From Rhodovulum marinum (GTDB lineage: Bacteria; Pseudomonadota; Alphaproteobacteria; Rhodobacterales; Rhodobacteraceae): a stretch of 64,000 nt of DNA. The notes below the pieces were generated by a model. That model worked only from the letters and a program-made list of their open reading frames with translations. It made no database searches and was not told the origin of the DNA. Below, piece after piece: positions 9,314 through 17,438 of the stretch. The stretch lies in contig NZ_SLXP01000006.1 of NCBI RefSeq assembly GCF_004343075.1, positions 169,823 to 233,822 of the forward strand. The letters are read 5' to 3'. How positions within the stretch are numbered: position 1 is the first letter of the stretch; each line of letters starts with the position of its first letter. The position numbers and the translations under genes are program-made.

Positions 9314-9906
9314 GGCGCCCGGGCGTGCCAGGCGGCCCAGTCTTCGGGGGTATCCAGATCGGTCAGCGCGCGCCGGCCCGGCAGCGGGCAGGGGCGGACG
9401 GTCTCGCCGGCCAGAACGGCGCGGCCCCCGGTATCGCCCGTGACCGCCGCCAGCGCGTCGAAGCAGCGCGCGGGAAAGATCACCGGGTGCCCCGGCTCGC
9501 CGGTCTCGGCGGTGGCGCGCAGCGCGGTGTCGGGCGCCTCGTCGAACTGGCGCAGCATCAGTGCGATGTCGGCCGTGACGATCTCGGGCATGTCGGGCAG
9601 CAGCACCATCAGCCCCGCGGCCCCCGCGGCGCGCGCCGCCTGCGCCCCGGCGCGCAAGGACGCGGCCATGCCCTCGGCCCCGTCGACATAGGTGGCGCGA
9701 AAGCCTTGCAGCCCCTCCAGAATCTCGGCGCGGGGTCCACCCGCGTGCCGGGGCAGGGTCACCAGCACCGGCGCGTGGGTGGCCAGCGCGGCGCACATCT
9801 GACGGCGCAACAGTGCCTCGCCCTCGACTGGTTCCAGAAGCTTGTCGCGCCCGCGCATCCGGGACGATGTCCCGGCCGCGGGCACGAGGATCAGCACCTT
9901 GCCCAT
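9310..9906 (-). CDS. MobA/MocA-like nucleotidyltransferase
   Basis: A 198-aa NTP-transferase fold protein. The N-terminal VPAAGTSSRMRGRDKLL segment is the nucleotide-binding signature of molybdenum-cofactor guanylyl/cytidylyltransferases. LLPDMPEI near residue 105 matches the metal-binding D-M-P motif, and GEPGHPVIFP near residue 140 matches the substrate loop of MocA-type enzymes. MocA makes molybdopterin cytosine dinucleotide for xanthine- and CO-dehydrogenase-type enzymes. No such enzyme is nearby, so the precise nucleotide and role remain open. It follows livM by 58 bp on the same strand. Confidence 0.75.
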   Translation of the reverse strand: MGKVLILVPAAGTSSRMRGRDKLLEPVEGEALLRRQMCAALATHAPVLVTLPRHAGGPRAEILEGLQGFRATYVDGAEGMAASLRAGAQAARAAGAAGLMVLLPDMPEIVTADIALMLRQFDEAPDTALRATAETGEPGHPVIFPARCFDALAAVTGDTGGRAVLAGETVRPCPLPGRRALTDLDTPEDWAAWHARAP

Positions 9907-9964
9907 GGTCCCAGACTAGGCCCTGCGCGGCGCGGGTGCAAATCCGCCCCTGCGGCGCCCCCGT

Positions 9965-11263
9965 CTAGCGTTCCGGGATCAGCCCGCGCGGGCTGAAGCG
10001 CAGCACCAGGAGCAGGATCACGCCCATGGTCAGCAGCCGCATATGGGCAACGCTGTCCAGAAGATGCGCGCGCAGCGCCGAATCCTCGGCCATGCCGCTG
10101 GTCAGCACGCCCATCAGGAACGCGCCCAGGGGTTCGACCTGCACCCAGAGGAACCAGATCAGGAAGCCGCCCAGCACCGCGCCCCAGTTGTTGCCCGACC
10201 CGCCCACGATCACCATCACCCACACAAGGAAGGTAAAGCGCAGCGGCTGGTAGGAGGACGGCGTCAGCTGGCTGTCATAGGTGACCATCATGGCGCCCGC
10301 GAGGCCGCAGATGGCAGAGCCGAGGATGAAGACCTGCAGGTGGCGGCGCTTGACGTCCTTGCCCATGGCCTCGGCCGCGACCTCGTTGTCGCGGATCGCG
10401 CGCATCATCCGCCCCCAGGGCGAATTCAGCGCGGTCTGCGTCAGCCAGATCAGCGCGATCAGCACGGTCGCGAAGAGGCCGGTATAGGCAAGCTTGACGA
10501 AAAGCGTCGAGGCGGTGACCGGGTCGAGGCCCAGCGCATCGGCCCGTGCCACGAAGGCCGCGCTTTGCTGAAGGTCGACCTCGTAGGGGACGGGGCGGGG
10601 AACGCCGATGACGTTCTTGACGCCGCGGCTGAGCCAGTCCTCGTTCTTGAGCACGGCGATGACGATCTCGGCGATGCCCAGCGTGGCGATGGCCAGGTAG
10701 TCCGAGCGCAGCCCCAGCGCGGTCTTGCCGATCACCCAGGCGGCCCCGGCGGCCAGCAGCCCGCCCACCGGCCAGCCGATCAGCACCGGCAGGCCGAGAC
10801 CGCCCAGATAGCCGGTCGCGGCCGGGTTCACGGCCTCGATCGCGGCGACGCCCGGGTCGAACACGGCGCGGAAAAGGAAGAAGCCCGCCACCAGCCAGCC
10901 GATCATCGCCAGCGCCCGCACCCGGCCGCGGCCGAGGCGCCGCCAGATCAGGACCGCGCCCAGGATCACGCCCAGCCCCAGCGCCAGACCGCCGAGCGCG
11001 CGCAATCCGCCCGCGGCCCAGGCCTCGCCCACGGGGGGCATGGCGACGATCACCGCGCCCAGCCCGCCCAGCGCGACGAAGCCCATGACGCCCACGTTGA
11101 ACAGGCCCGCATAGCCCCACTGCATGTTCACGCCCAGCGCCATGACCGCCGAGATCAGCCCGTAGTTCAGGATGAACAGCGCCGCGTTCCAGCTTTGGAC
11201 CACGCCGGTGCCCAGGATCAGCAATGCCACGAGGGCGAACAGGCCCATTTCCCTGAGTGTCAT
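9965..11263 (-). CDS. livM: branched-chain amino-acid ABC transporter permease LivM
   Basis: Second permease of a LivKHMGF-type high-affinity importer. The 432-aa protein has eight or more membrane helices. It carries the NYGLISAVMALGVNMQWGYAGLFNVG segment typical of LivM near residue 33 and the cytoplasmic coupling helix region MRAIRDNEVAAEAMG near residue 285. It is longer than many LivM proteins because of a loop around residues 80-160. Its ATG overlaps the livH stop as ATGA. Which amino acids are carried cannot be told from sequence; related systems also import amides, urea or other small metabolites. Confidence 0.93.
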   Translation of the reverse strand: MTLREMGLFALVALLILGTGVVQSWNAALFILNYGLISAVMALGVNMQWGYAGLFNVGVMGFVALGGLGAVIVAMPPVGEAWAAGGLRALGGLALGLGVILGAVLIWRRLGRGRVRALAMIGWLVAGFFLFRAVFDPGVAAIEAVNPAATGYLGGLGLPVLIGWPVGGLLAAGAAWVIGKTALGLRSDYLAIATLGIAEIVIAVLKNEDWLSRGVKNVIGVPRPVPYEVDLQQSAAFVARADALGLDPVTASTLFVKLAYTGLFATVLIALIWLTQTALNSPWGRMMRAIRDNEVAAEAMGKDVKRRHLQVFILGSAICGLAGAMMVTYDSQLTPSSYQPLRFTFLVWVMVIVGGSGNNWGAVLGGFLIWFLWVQVEPLGAFLMGVLTSGMAEDSALRAHLLDSVAHMRLLTMGVILLLVLRFSPRGLIPER

Positions 11264-12273
11264 ACCGCTTTCCCCCGGAACAGGCCCGTGGGCCGGAACA
11301 AAAGCACGATCACGAGGATCACGAAGCTGACCGCGAACTTGTAATCGGTCGACAGAAGCTGCACGAGCCCGTCCGGTTCAAGAGAGTCGGGCAGCAGGTA
11401 GACCAGCACCTTTTTCCAGGCATAGGTGATCGTCACCTCGGAAAACGCGATCACGAAGCCGCCGGCGATGGCGCCCAGCGGGCTGCCCAGCCCGCCGACG
11501 ATGGCGGCGGCAAAGATCGGCAGCAGAAGCTGGAAATAGGTGAAGGGTTTGAACGACTTGTCGAGGCCGTACAGAACACCGGCCACGGTCGCCAGTACCG
11601 CGACGATGATCCAGGTGATCGCCACCACACGTTCGGGGTTGATGCCGGACAACAGCGCGAGATCCTCGTTGTCGGAAAAGGCGCGCATCGATTTGCCGGT
11701 GCGGGTATAGGTCAGGAACCAGAACAGCGCGGCCACCACGATGATCGCGGTCACGATGGTCAGCCCTTGCGTGCTGCGGATCGCCAGCCCCTCGGCCAGG
11801 CCCGTCATCTCCTTGAAATCGCGGGCCGAGACGATGAACCGTTCGCCATCGGCGAAGCGCTGGTCGTCGGGCCCGATGATGAAGCGCACAAGCCCGTTGA
11901 GGATGAACATCACCCCCATCGAGACGATCACCAGGATCACCGGTTTCGCCTTCTGCTCGCGGTAGAAGCGGTAGACCACCCGGTCCGTCGCCAGCAGCAG
12001 CAGCGCGGTTGCCGCGATCCCCGCGGGCAGGGCCAAGAGCGCGGTCGGCAGCGGCCCCAGCGTGACACCCAGCGATTGCAGCCACCAGGTCACGAGGATC
12101 GTCACCATCGTGCCGAACGCCATCGTGTCGCCATGGGCGAAGTTCGAGAAGCGCAGGATGCCATAGATCAGCGTCACCCCCAGCGCGCCCAGCGCCAGCT
12201 GCGCGCCATAGGCGGTGGCGGGGATCAGAACGAAATTGGCAAAGGCCACAAGGGCGTTCAGCAGGTCCATCAC
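11260..12273 (-). CDS. livH: branched-chain amino-acid ABC transporter permease LivH
   Basis: First permease of the transporter, 337 aa with about eight membrane helices. The GALGVTLIYGILRFSNFAHGD segment near residue 27 and the SMRAFSDNEDLALLSGINPERV coupling loop near residue 195 are typical of LivH. The gene overlaps the preceding small periplasmic-protein gene (ATGA at 12270-12273) and the following livM, so the four are tightly coupled. The permease order H-M downstream of the ATPases G-F is a common rearrangement of the liv operon. Confidence 0.93.
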   Translation of the reverse strand: MMDLLNALVAFANFVLIPATAYGAQLALGALGVTLIYGILRFSNFAHGDTMAFGTMVTILVTWWLQSLGVTLGPLPTALLALPAGIAATALLLLATDRVVYRFYREQKAKPVILVIVSMGVMFILNGLVRFIIGPDDQRFADGERFIVSARDFKEMTGLAEGLAIRSTQGLTIVTAIIVVAALFWFLTYTRTGKSMRAFSDNEDLALLSGINPERVVAITWIIVAVLATVAGVLYGLDKSFKPFTYFQLLLPIFAAAIVGGLGSPLGAIAGGFVIAFSEVTITYAWKKVLVYLLPDSLEPDGLVQLLSTDYKFAVSFVILVIVLLFRPTGLFRGKAV

Positions 12274-12677
12274 TCGCAGGTTCCGAAATAGCTGACAGAG
12301 GCAGGCCCGGCGGCCAGGTGAACGGTATAACGCGCAGCACTGCCGGCGACCGCCAGGTAATGGCGCACGGCGCCGTCGCCGCCCTGCAGGAACAGCGCCC
12401 CGGCGCCCCGGGTCCCGAAGGTGTCGACATCGCCCGAGACCGAGCTGAGCGTGGCGCGCGCCAGCATCACACCGGCACCCAGCCCGCCGACCCGGCCCTC
12501 GACCGACAGCGCGAAATCGGTGTCGGCGCAGGGCTCGGTTTCATAGCATTCCTGCACGAAGCTGCAGGACAGGGTGAAATCGTTCCCGGTGGTCCCGGCC
12601 TCTTGCTGGGCCAGGGCCGGATGCGATGCGGTGACCAGCAAGGCCACGACGAGGGGCAGAAAACGGTCAGTCGGCAT
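12270..12677 (-). CDS. small secreted Cys-containing protein in the liv operon
   Basis: A 135-aa product with a clear signal peptide (MPTDRFLPLVVALLVTASHP, cleavage likely after ALA). The mature part has three closely spaced cysteines (SCSFVQEC then EPC) and a fourth at the very C-terminus (GTCE). That spacing suggests two disulfides in the periplasm. I recognise no domain. It resembles the next small protein upstream (12759-13166) in length, signal peptide and cysteine layout. It is translationally coupled to livH, so a link to transport is plausible but unproven. Confidence 0.68.
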   Translation of the reverse strand: MPTDRFLPLVVALLVTASHPALAQQEAGTTGNDFTLSCSFVQECYETEPCADTDFALSVEGRVGGLGAGVMLARATLSSVSGDVDTFGTRGAGALFLQGGDGAVRHYLAVAGSAARYTVHLAAGPASVSYFGTCE

Positions 12678-12758
12678 GGGCAGTCCTCCTGGGCGCAGCG
12701 CGCCGGGCCCGGCCTGCGGGATGTCGCGGGGTTCGGGGGGCGGGGCGGGGCTTGCGGC

Positions 12759-13166
12759 TCATTCCGCCTCCTCGCAGCGGCCGTGAATGGAAATCGAGAC
12801 GGGCATCCTCTCGTCGGGATCGGCCGCGCCGGGCAACAGCGCGTGGCGCGTCAGCAGGAAGGACAGGTCGTCGAAAACCGTCATCGCGCCCGCGCCCTGT
12901 CCGGCCTCCAGCGCGCCGCCCGCGCCCTGCACGCGCACCCCCTCGGCCTTGGGCAGCCGCCGGAATTCATAGGACCGCTCGCCCTCCTCGGTGGTCATCA
13001 CCAGCTTGTCGCCGACCTCCTTGCCGGGATCGAGGGAATAGACCACCTCGATCGCCTCGCAGGTGGCCTCGAACCCGGCCAGGCAGACCCGCTCGGCCGT
13101 GCAATCCAGCGGCGCGGCACCGGCAAGCGCCGGCCAGGCCAGAAACAGCGCGCTCCAGATCCGCAT
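12759..13166 (-). CDS. small secreted Cys-containing protein in the liv operon (second copy)
   Basis: A 135-aa product with a short signal peptide (MRIWSALFLAWPALAGA) and a mature start near APLDC. Cysteines occur as DCTAERVC, then ATC about seven residues on, with a last one in GRCEE at the C-terminus. This layout parallels the neighbour at 12270-12677, so the two may be distant paralogues. It begins one base after the livF stop. Function is unknown; nothing in the sequence suggests an enzyme. Confidence 0.66.
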   Translation of the reverse strand: MRIWSALFLAWPALAGAAPLDCTAERVCLAGFEATCEAIEVVYSLDPGKEVGDKLVMTTEEGERSYEFRRLPKAEGVRVQGAGGALEAGQGAGAMTVFDDLSFLLTRHALLPGAADPDERMPVSISIHGRCEEAE

Positions 13167-13167
13167 C

Positions 13168-13881
13168 CTACCCCCCCAGGAATGTCCGGCGCACCTCGGG
13201 GTCCGCCAGCAAGGCCTTGCCGGTGTCGGTATAGGCGTTGCGCCCCTGCACCAGCACGTACCCCTTGTCCGCGATCTCCAGCGCCTGGCGCGCGTTCTGT
13301 TCCACCATCAGGATGGAAATGCCGGTGCGCGCCACCTCGATGATCCGGTCGAACAGCTCGTCCATCACGATCGGGCTGACCCCCGCGGTCGGTTCGTCCA
13401 GCATCAGAACGCTGGGCCGGGTCATCAGCGCGCGGCCGACGGCGACCTGCTGGCGCTGCCCGCCCGACAGCTCGCCCGCCGCCTGGCGGCGCTTTTCCTT
13501 CAGGATCGGGAACAGGTGATAGACCTCGTCCATCGTACCCGAAATGTCGTCGCGGCGCAGGAAGGCGCCCATCTCCAGGTTCTCCTCGACACTCATCGAG
13601 GTGAAGATGTTGTTCGTCTGCGGCACGAAGGCCATGCCCTTGGCCACGCGGGCCTGGGGCGTCAAGGCGGTGATATCCTCGCCATCCAGTCGAACGCTTC
13701 CCGAATGGATGTTCAGCATCCCGAACACCGCCTTCATCGCGGTGGATTTTCCCGCGCCGTTCGGACCCACGATCACCGCGATCTCGCCCCGGTCCACCGA
13801 CACGGTGCAGCCATGCAGGATATCCGCGCCGCGCCCGTAGCCGCCGGTCATCCGGTCGCCGATCAGAAAGGGCTCTGACAT
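13168..13881 (-). CDS. livF: branched-chain amino-acid ABC transporter ATP-binding protein LivF
   Basis: One of the two ATPases of the Liv importer, 237 aa from the ATG at 13881. It has Walker A GPNGAGKST near residue 40, the Q-loop FVPQTNNIF, the signature LSGGQRQQ near residue 135, Walker B VLMLDEPTAG and the H-loop region further on. LivF is the shorter of the pair, as expected. An in-frame extension to 13935 runs through a dispersed intergenic repeat and is rejected as start. The spacer to livG is 70 bp. Confidence 0.93.
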   Translation of the reverse strand: MSEPFLIGDRMTGGYGRGADILHGCTVSVDRGEIAVIVGPNGAGKSTAMKAVFGMLNIHSGSVRLDGEDITALTPQARVAKGMAFVPQTNNIFTSMSVEENLEMGAFLRRDDISGTMDEVYHLFPILKEKRRQAAGELSGGQRQQVAVGRALMTRPSVLMLDEPTAGVSPIVMDELFDRIIEVARTGISILMVEQNARQALEIADKGYVLVQGRNAYTDTGKALLADPEVRRTFLGG

Positions 13882-13896
13882 GCCCGCGCCCCTGTC

Positions 13897-13920
13897 TTTT
13901 TCTTGGCAAAAATACTCAAA
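13897..13920. repeat. dispersed Rhodobacteraceae intergenic element (copy 1)
   Basis: A 24-bp AT-rich motif in the livG-livF spacer, with the core TTCTTGGCAAAAATACTC. Related versions occur at 39761-39785 and, in the opposite orientation within a large hairpin, at 17307-17360. I know this kind of short element as abundant between genes in Rhodobacteraceae; its function is not established. It is single-armed here, with no flanking GC hairpin. Confidence 0.6.
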
Positions 13921-13951
13921 TCCCGCCCCGTCCATCGGCGCCCACGCCCGC

Positions 13952-14737
13952 TCAGGCGTGCCCGGCCTTCATCTTGTTCTTCAGCCCCGTGCCCAGATAG
14001 GCCTCGATCACCGCCTCGTTCTGCATGATCTCGTCGGCCTTGCCCCTGGCCAGTACCTTGCCCTCGGCCATCACGATCACCGGGTCGCACAGCCGACCGA
14101 TGAAATCCATGTCATGCTCGATCACGCAAAAGGTATAGCCGCGCTCGCGGTTCAGCCGCACGATGGCGTCACCGATGGTGTTCAGCAGGGTCCGGTTCAC
14201 GCCCGCGCCCACCTCGTCGAGGAACACCACCTTGGCATCGACCATCATCGTGCGGCCCAGTTCCAGCAGTTTCTTCTGCCCGCCCGACAGGTTCCCGGCC
14301 TTTTCGTCGGCCAAATGGTCGATGGTCAGGAACTCCAGCACCTCGTCGGCCTTCGCGGCCAGCGCGCGTTCCTCGGCCGCGATCCGGCGGCGGGCGAACC
14401 AGGCATGCCACAGCGCCTCGCCCGACTGGCCCGAGGGCACCATCATCAGGTTCTCGCGCACGGTCATCGAACTGAACTCATGCGCGATCTGGAAGGTGCG
14501 CAACAGCCCCTTGTGGAACAAGTCATGCGGCGGCAGGCCGGTGATGTCCTCGCCGTCCATGGTCACGCGGCCGCTGGTCGGCGGCAGCACGCCCGCGATC
14601 ACGTTGAACAGCGTCGACTTGCCCGCGCCGTTCGGCCCGATCAAGCCGGTGATCGACCCGGTCTCGATCTCGATCGAGGCGCCGTCCACCGCGTGGAAGC
14701 CGCCGAAATGCCTGTGAAGGTTCTCTACCCGGATCAC
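13952..14737 (-). CDS. livG: branched-chain amino-acid ABC transporter ATP-binding protein LivG
   Basis: Second ATPase of the Liv importer, 261 aa from the GTG at 14737. The GTG is preferred over an upstream TTG (14767) because a GGGGA ribosome-binding site sits seven bases before it and the product then starts at the conserved VIRVENLHRHFGG. Motifs: Walker A GPNGAGKST, LSGGQKKLLELGR signature, Walker B VVFLDEVGAGV and the C-terminal YLGTGLKNKM tail typical of LivG. In Walker B the usual Glu-Pro is Glu-Val; the catalytic Glu is intact. Confidence 0.92.
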   Translation of the reverse strand: MIRVENLHRHFGGFHAVDGASIEIETGSITGLIGPNGAGKSTLFNVIAGVLPPTSGRVTMDGEDITGLPPHDLFHKGLLRTFQIAHEFSSMTVRENLMMVPSGQSGEALWHAWFARRRIAAEERALAAKADEVLEFLTIDHLADEKAGNLSGGQKKLLELGRTMMVDAKVVFLDEVGAGVNRTLLNTIGDAIVRLNRERGYTFCVIEHDMDFIGRLCDPVIVMAEGKVLARGKADEIMQNEAVIEAYLGTGLKNKMKAGHA

Positions 14738-14801
14738 GTGTCGGTCCCCAACAGTCTGGCCCCGCAAATCCGGCGCCTGCGTTCTGGCGCGCGTCCTTAG
14801 C

Positions 14802-14833
14802 GGAAAGAAACGGCCCGGAAAAGCCCCGGGCCG
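14802..14833 (-). terminator. intrinsic terminator after the binding-protein gene
   Basis: An 8-bp GC stem (14811-14818 with 14826-14833) closes a 7-nt loop and is followed on the minus strand by TTTCTTTCC. It lies 35 bp after the binding-protein stop and before livG. Probable effect: part of transcription ends here, leaving more binding protein than membrane components, a usual arrangement in ABC importers. Confidence 0.75.
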
Positions 14834-14867
14834 CCCTTTGGTTCGAAATGGGATGCCAGGCCGCGGC

Positions 14868-16052
14868 CTAGCGGTAGCCCACCACTTTCAGTTCGCCGCC
14901 CTCGAAGGCGACTTCGCGATAGGCACCCGCGCCCTCGCCGGGGCCGATCAGTTCCACCGCCGAGGCGCCCACGTAATCCACGTCGCCCCCCGCCGCGAGG
15001 ATTTCCAGCGCCTTGGCCAGTTCGCCGGGCAGGATCGGCTCGCCCGGGGCGTTGGCCACGTCCATGATCTTGTCCTTGTAGACCTGCGGATCGGCCGACC
15101 CGGCCGCCTGCATCGCCAGCACCATCAGCGCGCCCGCGTCATAGGCCTCGGCCGAGAAGGCCGAGCTGCCGTCGAACCCGGCCTCGGTCGCCATGGCGGC
15201 GAACATGTCGCGGCCTTCGCCCGGCGCGGCGGGGTTCTGGCCGAACGAGCCGTCGATATCGGCACCGAAATTCGCCACCAGCGCGTCGCCCACCATGCCG
15301 TCGGGGAACACGAAGGTGTCGAAGGCGCCGGTATCCAGCGCGGCCTGCACGATGCCCGACCCGCCCTGGTCGACATAGCCCACCACGACCAGCGCGTCGC
15401 CGCCCGCAGAGGCCAGCGCGCCGACCTCGGCCGCGTAATCGGCCTTGCCGTCCTCATGCGCGGCGTTCAGCGTCACGGTGCCGCCCTTCTCGGCGAAGGA
15501 GGCGGCAAAGCTGTCGGCCAGGCCCTTGCCGTAGTCGTTGTTCGTGTAGCTGACCGCGACCGTATCGATGCCCTTTTCCAGGATGATGTCGGCCATCACC
15601 TCGCCCTGGCGGGCATCCGACGGCGCGGTGCGGAAGAACAGGCCGTTATCCTCGATGGTCGACAGCGCCGGCGAGGTCGCCGAGGCCGAGATCGTCACGA
15701 TGCCGTTGGGCACCGACACGTTCTGCACCACCGCGCCCGTCGCGCCCGAGCACATCGGCCCCAGAAGCCCCGCGACCCGGTCCGAGGTCACAAGCCGTTC
15801 GGCCGCGGCGGTGGCGGCGGCGGCATCGACGCAGGTCGAGTCGCCGCGGATCGCGGTGATCGTGCTGCCGCCGAGGAACAGGCCCGACTCGCTGGCCTCC
15901 TTCAGGGCCAGTTCATGCCCGTCGGCGATCGGGGGCGCGAGCGATTCCAGCGGCCCGGTAAAGGCCGCGAGCACGCCGATCTTGACCTCTTCGGCCGTGC
16001 CCGCGCCGGCCATCAGGCCAAGGGCCGCGGTGGCCATAAGCAGCTTTTTCAT
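14868..16052 (-). CDS. branched-chain amino-acid ABC transporter substrate-binding protein
   Basis: Periplasmic receptor (LivJ/LivK type) of the importer, 394 aa. Signal peptide MKKLLMATAALGLMAGAGTAEE, then EVKIGVLAAFTGPLESLAPP, the typical start of the type I periplasmic-binding fold (Peripla_BP_6). The SASATSPALS segment near residue 125 and VSYTNNDYGKGLADSF near residue 165 fit the ligand-binding hinge region of LivK-like proteins. Two cysteines (DSTCVDA and GPMCSGA) could form a disulfide. It is the first gene of the liv cluster. The real ligand cannot be told from sequence. Confidence 0.9.
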   Translation of the reverse strand: MKKLLMATAALGLMAGAGTAEEVKIGVLAAFTGPLESLAPPIADGHELALKEASESGLFLGGSTITAIRGDSTCVDAAAATAAAERLVTSDRVAGLLGPMCSGATGAVVQNVSVPNGIVTISASATSPALSTIEDNGLFFRTAPSDARQGEVMADIILEKGIDTVAVSYTNNDYGKGLADSFAASFAEKGGTVTLNAAHEDGKADYAAEVGALASAGGDALVVVGYVDQGGSGIVQAALDTGAFDTFVFPDGMVGDALVANFGADIDGSFGQNPAAPGEGRDMFAAMATEAGFDGSSAFSAEAYDAGALMVLAMQAAGSADPQVYKDKIMDVANAPGEPILPGELAKALEILAAGGDVDYVGASAVELIGPGEGAGAYREVAFEGGELKVVGYR

Positions 16053-16184
16053 GGTTCAACTCCCGTGTTGGAACGAAATCCGCGGCGCAGCCTAGTGGCG
16101 GCGACCGGAAAAGGGAAGGGCATCCGCGCGGCGCCGGGGGCGCGCGGGCTTGGCTCTGTGCGGGCCCGCCCTAGCTTTGCCACC

Positions 16185-17300
16185 ATGACACCTGTTGCGA
16201 CATCCGCCCTTGCCCGCGTTGCGATGGCGGCCCTGCTGCTGGGCCTCGCCGCGCTGCCCGTCCGCGCGCTGGACAGCTCGGCCGGACCGCTGCGGATCGA
16301 GACCCTGGCCAGCGGGCTGAACGAACCCTGGGCGATCGGATTCCTGCCCGGCGGCAGGGTGCTGGTGACCGAGCGCGGCGGGCGGCTGTTGCACCTGTCG
16401 GACGGCCGGGCGAGCGAGGTGGCGGGCGTGCCCCGGGTGGCGGCGGTCGGGCAGGGCGGCCTGCTGGACGTGATGGTGCCGCGCGATTTCGCCGAAACCC
16501 GCGAGGTCTTCCTCAGCTACGCCAAACCACAGGGCCGGGGCGAGGGCACCGCGCTGGGCGTGGGCCGGCTGTCGGCGGACGCCACCCGGCTCGAGGGGTT
16601 CCGCGAGATCTTCGAGATCGCGCCCGGATCGTCGGGGGGGCGGCATTTCGGCTCGCGCATCGTCGAGGGACCCGGGGGATACCTGTTCCTGACCGTGGGC
16701 GACCGCGGCGACCGGCCCGCGGCGCAGGACCTGGCGCGCCACGAGGGATCCGTCTTGCGGCTGAACCGCGACGGGTCGGTGCCGGCGGACAACCCCTTCG
16801 TCGGCCAGCACGGCGCACGGCCCGAGATCTGGTCCCATGGCCACCGCAACCCGCAGGGCGCGGCGCTCGGCCCCGACGGCACCTTGTGGGTGAACGAACA
16901 TGGCGCGCGCGGCGGGGACGAGGTGAACCGCATCGAGAAGGGCGCCAATTACGGATGGCCGGTGATTTCCTATGGCCGGCATTACTCGGGGCGCAAGATC
17001 GGCGAGGGCGCCGTCAAGCCGGGGATGGAACAGCCCGCGCATTACTGGGACCCGTCGATCGCGCCCTCGGGGATGATGGTCTATTCCGGCGCGCTCTGGC
17101 CCGACTGGCGCGGGGATATCTTCTCGGGCAGCCTGAAATTCGGCCTGATCTCGCGGCTGGACCCCGAGACCGGCTTCGCAGAAGAGCGCCTGAAGGCGCC
17201 CGAAACCGGCCGCGTGCGCGACATCGCCGAAGGGCCCGACGGGACGATCTGGTTTCTCAGCGTGACCAACGGCGCGCTCTACCGGCTCCTGCCCGACTAG
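16185..17300 (+). CDS. PQQ-dependent sugar (aldose) dehydrogenase family protein
   Basis: A 371-aa secreted beta-propeller of the soluble glucose dehydrogenase/YliI family. The N-terminal hydrophobic segment (ARVAMAALLLGLAALPVRA) is a signal peptide. The mature protein has GLNEPWAIGFLPGGRVLVTERGGRL, LFLTVGDRGDR near residue 165, and WSHGHRNPQG with NEHGARGGDEVN near residues 215-245, which carry the conserved His and Arg of the PQQ site and the calcium ligands of this family. It would oxidise sugar hemiacetals in the periplasm. Divergent from the binding-protein gene with 132 bp between starts. No PQQ-biosynthesis gene is in the window. Confidence 0.9.
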   Translation: MTPVATSALARVAMAALLLGLAALPVRALDSSAGPLRIETLASGLNEPWAIGFLPGGRVLVTERGGRLLHLSDGRASEVAGVPRVAAVGQGGLLDVMVPRDFAETREVFLSYAKPQGRGEGTALGVGRLSADATRLEGFREIFEIAPGSSGGRHFGSRIVEGPGGYLFLTVGDRGDRPAAQDLARHEGSVLRLNRDGSVPADNPFVGQHGARPEIWSHGHRNPQGAALGPDGTLWVNEHGARGGDEVNRIEKGANYGWPVISYGRHYSGRKIGEGAVKPGMEQPAHYWDPSIAPSGMMVYSGALWPDWRGDIFSGSLKFGLISRLDPETGFAEERLKAPETGRVRDIAEGPDGTIWFLSVTNGALYRLLPD

Positions 17301-17306
17301 GTGCCT

Positions 17307-17405
17307 GGATATTTTCAGCCAGAAGAAGCAGCATCCTCCTTCTTCTGGCGTGAAATATCCCGGGGGGCGGCCGAAGGCCGGGGGGCAGCGCCCCCCCCTG
17401 GCGAC
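17307..17405. repeat. large inverted repeat with GC-rich tail (dispersed element, copy 2)
   Basis: Arms at 17307-17328 and 17339-17360 pair over 22 positions with 19 Watson-Crick pairs, one G-T and two mismatches, around a 10-nt loop. The arms carry GGATATTTTCAGCCAGAAG and its near complement. A GGCC-GAA-GGCC mini-hairpin and a G6...C7 tract follow within the next 45 bp. It separates the convergent sugar dehydrogenase and GlxA-type genes and may terminate both. The arm resembles the reverse complement of the elements at 13897 and 39761. Confidence 0.72.
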
Positions 17406-17438
17406 ATCGCTACACGGGCGTGCCCCGAAAATCCCGGA

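Noticed and set aside
14838..16184. Apparent N-terminal extension of the sugar dehydrogenase making an 820-aa protein
   Set aside because: The extension is antisense to the transporter binding-protein gene, and a signal peptide begins right at the ATG at 16185.
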